64,000 bases of DNA from Nocardioides sp. QY071 (GTDB lineage Bacteria > Actinomycetota > Actinomycetes > Propionibacteriales > Nocardioidaceae): NCBI RefSeq assembly GCF_029961765.1, contig NZ_CP124681.1, forward strand, positions 5,332,001-5,396,000, in the 5' to 3' direction. The first letter of the stretch is position 1; every line of letters starts with the position of its first letter. A program made the position numbers and the translations under genes. Positions 60,245 to 64,000 of the stretch are shown here, in pieces. Under the pieces are notes generated by a model, which saw only the letters and a list, made by a program, of their open reading frames with translations, was not told the DNA's origin and searched no databases.

Positions 60245-61087
60245 CTACCGGATCACCTCGACGACCGCCTGAGGTCCGCCGACCACCCAGGCCCGCCAGG
60301 GTGAGCGCGGGGTGACCCGGTGGTCCGGGTCGACGCCGACGATCCGGCCGCCCGGCAGGGTCAGCGTGACGTGCCGGTCCTCCTCGTCGAGACGGGCGTG
60401 GGCGGCGAGGTCCGGTGGGAGCCGCCAGGCGCCGGCGTCCCAGTCCCAGGCCGACGAGTGGCCGTGCACCTGGCTGAACGGCAGTGTCCTCCCGGCCCAG
60501 GAGATCGCCAGCTCGCTCGCGGCGGCGGCCCACAGCGGACCGGCCAGCGGGTCGGGGTCGCGGCCCTGCATCATGGCGCCGGCGCGGAACAGCGCGGGAT
60601 CGTCACCGAGCGCGCGGATCGCGGCGACCGCCTCCGCCACGCCGTCGGGCGCACCCAGCACCGACCGCCAGAACGCCGAGGTCGCGCCGGCGTGGGTGAC
60701 GAGGAGCTGCTCGCCGTCGACGGACAGCCCGACCGACGGGACCATCAGACCCTCGCGCCACCACGCCTGCACGCGGTCCGAGGCTCGCGGGTCCAGCGTG
60801 GGCGACCACTGGAAGGCGGCGCGGCGGACGTACTGCGCCTCGTGGTTGCCGATCAGCTGCACCCACTGCCCGGGCTGCTGGCGCAGGTAGCCGTCGACCT
60901 GGCGCACCACCTCCTCAGACTCCGGCCCGCGGTGGACCAGGTCACCGACCTGCACGATGCTCAGGCCGGGCGGGAGCGGACCCCGCCCCTCGTCCGGTAC
61001 GCCGAGCCGGGCCAGCTCGGCGCGCAGCTCGCCGAGGTGCCCGCCGATGTCGCCGATCACGGCCACCCGCGGTGACGGCGCGGTCAT
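60245..61087 (-). CDS. Metallophosphoesterase
   Basis: The start ATG 61087 overlaps the upstream stop (ATGA), giving 280 residues. The calcineurin-like motifs are in order: GDIGGH (GDxHG-type), VGDLVHRGPES (GDxxDRG-type), LIGNHE (GNHE), and TLTHAG-like LLVTHAGATSAFW, followed by VHGHSS (GHTH-type). Such enzymes hydrolyse phosphodiesters or phosphomonoesters with two metals. The substrate is not indicated. It is co-transcribed with the CBS/nucleotidyltransferase protein upstream. Confidence 0.88.
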   Translation of the reverse strand: MTAPSPRVAVIGDIGGHLGELRAELARLGVPDEGRGPLPPGLSIVQVGDLVHRGPESEEVVRQVDGYLRQQPGQWVQLIGNHEAQYVRRAAFQWSPTLDPRASDRVQAWWREGLMVPSVGLSVDGEQLLVTHAGATSAFWRSVLGAPDGVAEAVAAIRALGDDPALFRAGAMMQGRDPDPLAGPLWAAAASELAISWAGRTLPFSQVHGHSSAWDWDAGAWRLPPDLAAHARLDEEDRHVTLTLPGGRIVGVDPDHRVTPRSPWRAWVVGGPQAVVEVIR

Positions 61088-62928
61088 CGGCCCCAGCGCT
61101 CCGGGTCGTCGTACAGCGCGATGTTGTCCATCCGCCGCTGTACGGCGGCGATCTCGCGGACCGCTCGGGTGATGATGCTGCGGTCGATCGCGGAGACCGC
61201 GTGCAGGTCGACCAGGTCGCTGGGGGCCCGGCCCTGCTCGACCTGGCGCAGCTGGTGGCGCAGCCGGACCCGCTGCAGCGTCTCGAACACCTCGACCAGG
61301 GCGAGCGCCTGCGGGGCCGGGAGGGCGGTCGTGCCGGAGGCGGCGCGGAGCCGCTCGGTGGTCGGCAGCGCGGACGACCCGACGCTCAGCGCGGCCCACC
61401 GGGCGAGGTTGACGATCGGCAGCAGGGCATGGGTCTTGAGGTCGAAGTGGTCGCGGCCACGGCCGGCGACGAGGTCGCGCAGCGAGCGCATCCGGGCCCG
61501 CCGCGACAGGGACTCCTGGAGCAGCAGCCGCATCGTGCCGGGGTGCCCGCGCATCCCGGCAACTACCTGCGCCACCGCCGGGAGGCCGGGGTCGCCGTAG
61601 ATCGGGCGGCCGTCGACGAGCAGCGAGGTCATCATCGCGCCGTTGTTGCGGTCCGGCGCGGCCAGCCACTGCTCCCCCGCCGCGCGCCAGGCCGCGTTGG
61701 TGCGGGAGAAGGCGTCGCGGGCCGCCGTGGCACCGTGCTGGTCGCCGGTGAGACCGGCAGCGGCGAGGGCGTCGGCGATCTCGCCGAAGACGTGCCGGTA
61801 GCGCACGATGTCGTCGGCCGTCACCGCGTCGTCGAACGCGGCGGCCGAGTCGATGTCGGAGCTGGGGACCGCCTCGCCACGGCCGTTGCTGCCCAGCGAG
61901 AGCCAGGTGAACGCGTCCGGGTCGAGGGCGGGATGGCGGGCGAAGGCGAGCTCGATCATCCGGCGCACGGTCGTGTCGAGCATCGCCGTGTGCACCCGGA
62001 TCACCTTGCCGGACGCGAGCCCACCGTCGAGCAGCGTCGCCAGTACGCCGGGGATCCCCCGCGCCCGCTCCTGCAGCTCCTCGACACTCGCGGCCCGGCG
62101 CAGCTGCTCGTGCAGGGACACCCCCGCGGTCGTCGACGACACCACGAAGTCGCGCGGCTCGACCGAGCCGCGCAGCGTGCCGTCACGGTCGACGACCAGC
62201 ACGTAGTCGGCCTTCCGGTCGAGCAGCAGGATCAGCGCCTCGGCGGCCGAGGACCCGCTGACCACCTGGTGCGGGGTCTCGCCGGAGACCAGCTCGCCGA
62301 CCGCCGTGCCGGCGGCGACGTCACCGGCCAGCACCCGCTCGCGCAGCACCCGGTCGGTCACCATCCCCCAGCCGTGCGGCAGCCGGACGGCGGCGTACCC
62401 GTGCCGGGCGGCGGTCATCGCCCGCGCGACGTCGACCACCGGCTCGGTGGGGTCGACGACGACCGGCTCGCTGACGACGAGCTCGTCCACGACGACGTAC
62501 GCCGGGGACTCCGAGGCGGGCGGCCCCGCCAACCGGTCCGGTACGACGACCGGCCGGTCCCCCGCCAGCAGCTCCGAGACCCGGGCGGCCGGGAGCCGGA
62601 TCACGGTCACGGCGCCGGCGGCGACCGCCAGCGGCCCGATCGCCCGCCCGGTCAGGGTCGCGTCGAGGCCGAACACGTCGTGCGGCCCGAGCACGAAGTC
62701 GGGTTCCTCGGGCTCGCCCTCCGGGTCGACCCACAGCGCGACCTCGCCCGCCACGACGACGAAGACGTGCCGCGGGGTGGCCGTGAACGCGTCGAGCAGC
62801 ACCTCCTGGTCGGCGTGCTCCTCGACCTTGGCGGCGCTGCCGAGTGCGGCCACCTCGGCGTCGGCGAGCTGGTCGAACGGCGGGGTGGCCCGCAGTGCGG
62901 CGAGCACCTCGGGCGAAGGAACCGGCAC
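61084..62928 (-). CDS. Cyclic-nucleotide-binding/CBS/DUF294 nucleotidyltransferase-like protein
   Basis: The 614-residue protein has an N-terminal cNMP-binding-like domain (FDQLADAEVAALGSAAKVEEHADQEVLLDA..., HDVFGLDA; about 1-130) and two CBS modules (VVSEPVVVDPTEPVVDVARAMTAARHGYAAV; EALILLLDRKADYVLVVDRDGTLRG; about 150-280). A DUF294 nucleotidyltransferase region (FTWLSLGSNGRGEAVPSSDIDSAAAF, with the GS...DxD pattern) and a helical C-terminal domain (DUF294_C) follow. It resembles GlnD-type uridylyltransferase architecture. It probably senses nucleotides and modifies or controls a partner protein. Confidence 0.9.
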   Translation of the reverse strand: MPVPSPEVLAALRATPPFDQLADAEVAALGSAAKVEEHADQEVLLDAFTATPRHVFVVVAGEVALWVDPEGEPEEPDFVLGPHDVFGLDATLTGRAIGPLAVAAGAVTVIRLPAARVSELLAGDRPVVVPDRLAGPPASESPAYVVVDELVVSEPVVVDPTEPVVDVARAMTAARHGYAAVRLPHGWGMVTDRVLRERVLAGDVAAGTAVGELVSGETPHQVVSGSSAAEALILLLDRKADYVLVVDRDGTLRGSVEPRDFVVSSTTAGVSLHEQLRRAASVEELQERARGIPGVLATLLDGGLASGKVIRVHTAMLDTTVRRMIELAFARHPALDPDAFTWLSLGSNGRGEAVPSSDIDSAAAFDDAVTADDIVRYRHVFGEIADALAAAGLTGDQHGATAARDAFSRTNAAWRAAGEQWLAAPDRNNGAMMTSLLVDGRPIYGDPGLPAVAQVVAGMRGHPGTMRLLLQESLSRRARMRSLRDLVAGRGRDHFDLKTHALLPIVNLARWAALSVGSSALPTTERLRAASGTTALPAPQALALVEVFETLQRVRLRHQLRQVEQGRAPSDLVDLHAVSAIDRSIITRAVREIAAVQRRMDNIALYDDPERWGR

Positions 62929-62938
62929 GGGTGCGGGA

Positions 62939-63787
62939 TCAGGCCGTGCCGGGCTTCGGCGGGTCGGGGATCTCGTAGCCCGAGTCGCCGACCGACTGCT
63001 TCAGCGCGGCCTCCCAGGAGCCGTCGTCGACGTACTGCTCCAACGCCGCGTCGACCTGGTCGACCAACTCCTGGTCGCCCTTCTTGACCCCGATGCCGTA
63101 GCGCTCGTCGGTGAAGCCGTCGCCGACCACCTTGAGCTTGCCCTTGTACTTCTCCTCGCTCGCATAGCCGGCCAGGATCAGGTCGTCGGTCGTGACCGCG
63201 TCGACGCTGCCGTCCAGCAGCGCGGCGACGCACTCGGAGTAGCGCGGGTACTCCTTGAGCGTGATGTCGCCCTTGTAGTTCTCGCGCACGTAGTCCGACG
63301 ACGTGGTGCCCGTGACCGAGCACAGGGTGCGCCCGTCGAGGGTCTCGGGGCCGGTGATCTCCGTGTCGTTGCGGCGGATCAGCAGGTCCTGGTGGGCGAC
63401 GAAGTAAGGCCCGGCGAAGTCGACGTCCTGCTTGCGCTCGTCGGTGATCGAGTATGTCGCGACGACCAGGTCGGCCTTCCCGCTCTCGAGCAGCTGCTCG
63501 CGCTCGCCGGGGTCGGCCCGCACCCAGGTGATGTCCTTCGCGTCGACCCCGAGCGCCTTCGCGACGTAGGTCGCCGTGTCGACGTCGAACCCGCTGTAGG
63601 TCTCGCCCGACCTGAACCCCACGCCGGGCTCGTCGAACGAGATGCCGATGGTGAGCCTGCCGCCCTCCTGGGCGCCCTTCACCAGGTCGGGGGTCTTGAT
63701 CTCGCCGTCGCCGCCGCAGCCGGCGAGGGTGGTGGCGAGGACCGCCAGGACGATCGCGATGCCGCTGCGCACGGGTGTCCTCCTCAT
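62939..63787 (-). CDS. Amino-acid-binding lipoprotein of the GluB/GlnH type
   Basis: Starting at ATG 63787, the 282-residue protein has the lipobox LAGC (Cys 23) and a family 3 substrate-binding fold (GGRLTIGISFDEPGVGFRSGETYSGFDVDTATYVAKALGV; DFAGPYFVAHQDLLIRRND; SVTGTTSSDYVRENY). It would bind glutamate or a similar amino acid outside the membrane. No ABC transporter components are in view. The stop of the upstream membrane protein gene overlaps its start (ATGA). GlnH-type proteins in mycobacteria signal through a membrane partner, GlnX; whether this gene pair is related is inference. Confidence 0.9.
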   Translation of the reverse strand: MRRTPVRSGIAIVLAVLATTLAGCGGDGEIKTPDLVKGAQEGGRLTIGISFDEPGVGFRSGETYSGFDVDTATYVAKALGVDAKDITWVRADPGEREQLLESGKADLVVATYSITDERKQDVDFAGPYFVAHQDLLIRRNDTEITGPETLDGRTLCSVTGTTSSDYVRENYKGDITLKEYPRYSECVAALLDGSVDAVTTDDLILAGYASEEKYKGKLKVVGDGFTDERYGIGVKKGDQELVDQVDAALEQYVDDGSWEAALKQSVGDSGYEIPDPPKPGTA

Positions 63788-64000
63788 CCCTCGACCCCCT
63801 CGACTCCGTCGACACTGCCGCCCATCGGGAGTGGCTCCTCGTCGGCGTACCGCGGACCGTCGTTGGTCCACACCGACTGCATCCGCCCGCCGGTGTCGGC
63901 GGCGACCTTCGGCCTGACGGCTATCCACCCGATCCACAGCACCAGCGCGATGACGGGGATGCCGATCACGACGACGAGGAAGGTCGTCTTGTGCCAGAAG
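63784..64000 (-). CDS. C-terminal end of a membrane protein (partial)
   Basis: The frame enters at the right edge and reads FWHKTTFLVVVIGIPVIALVLWIGW, one transmembrane helix, then a cytoplasmic or outer tail (ADTGGRMQSVWTNDGPRYADEEPLPM) ending at 63784. The stop overlaps the ATG of the binding lipoprotein gene, so they belong to one operon. The short helix-plus-tail end would fit a solute:sodium symporter or a GlnX-like partner. The sequence in view does not decide between them. Confidence 0.6.
   Translation of the reverse strand, partial: FWHKTTFLVVVIGIPVIALVLWIGWIAVRPKVAADTGGRMQSVWTNDGPRYADEEPLPMGGSVDGVEGVEG

Noticed and set aside
1-64000. CRISPR array, prophage, tRNA or rRNA genes
   Set aside because: No regularly spaced identical repeats with unique spacers, no phage structural or integrase genes and no tRNA cloverleaf or rRNA sequence were seen.

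Overview
The window is very GC-rich throughout (by eye well above 65% G+C) with dense genes, frequent GTG starts, ATGA/GTGA overlaps and a protein repertoire of actinobacterial type: AGPS-like/DgkB/GlpD locus in the mycobacterial arrangement, MDMPI-type protein, PadR and PucR regulators, and ECF sigma factors of the SigE, SigG-like and ECF42 types. It looks like chromosome of a Nocardioides-like member of the Propionibacteriales; that assignment is an inference. No rRNA, tRNA, CRISPR array or prophage was seen. No gap between genes exceeds 300 bases apart from the insertion sequence and its adjoining palindrome.

Layout. 1-5.4 kb: end of an unidentified gene, secreted proteins, an M13 zinc peptidase and three tandem CAP-domain paralogues. 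5.6-11.9 kb: quinone oxidoreductase, GH1 glycosidase, pirin, a MarR/GTP cyclohydrolase II pair with an operator, and a TetR/acyl-CoA dehydrogenase divergent pair with two operators. 12-16.8 kb: lipid kinase and AGPS-like FAD enzyme, divergent from TetR and GlpD, with both start codons inside one operator-like dyad. 16.9-22.7 kb: SigG-like sigma factor with a DinB-type partner, LtrA protein, a frameshifted MFS gene and an aldehyde dehydrogenase. 22.8-32.7 kb: a candidate 78-nt small RNA, lipoprotein PBP, MerR/flavoprotein pair, lytic transglycosylase, DEAD helicase, secreted endonuclease-like protein and GlmS. 32.8-41.7 kb: small ORF, YceI, GNAT, Ser/Thr kinase, SigE-type sigma factor with membrane partner, PucR. 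41.8-49.9 kb: MmsA and class III aminotransferase, PadR, an Ig-repeat secreted protein, M3 peptidase. 50-51.2 kb: an intact IS481-family element. 51.3-56.8 kb: a TasA/SipW-like export module, an Ig-like surface protein, a small membrane protein and a two-component system. 56.8-64 kb: ECF42 sigma factor with its DGPF partner, DUF1905, MFS transporter, phosphoesterase, CBS/nucleotidyltransferase protein, amino-acid-binding lipoprotein and a truncated membrane protein at the edge.

The strongest unexplained signals are non-coding. Three 159-167 bp palindromes share an internal core but have different, internally complementary arms (5.5, 40.0, 49.9 kb). Two arrays of roughly 31-bp GCCGACCCGGC units lie head-to-head at convergent gene ends and run into the coding sequence of the flanking genes (11.9, 44.7 kb). 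Several single long-armed inverted repeats sit at other gene junctions. A short palindromic repeat is embedded in frame in two unrelated enzymes. The IS481 element is inserted in the terminal CCTAGG of one of the large palindromes and takes its transposase stop codon from the target site.
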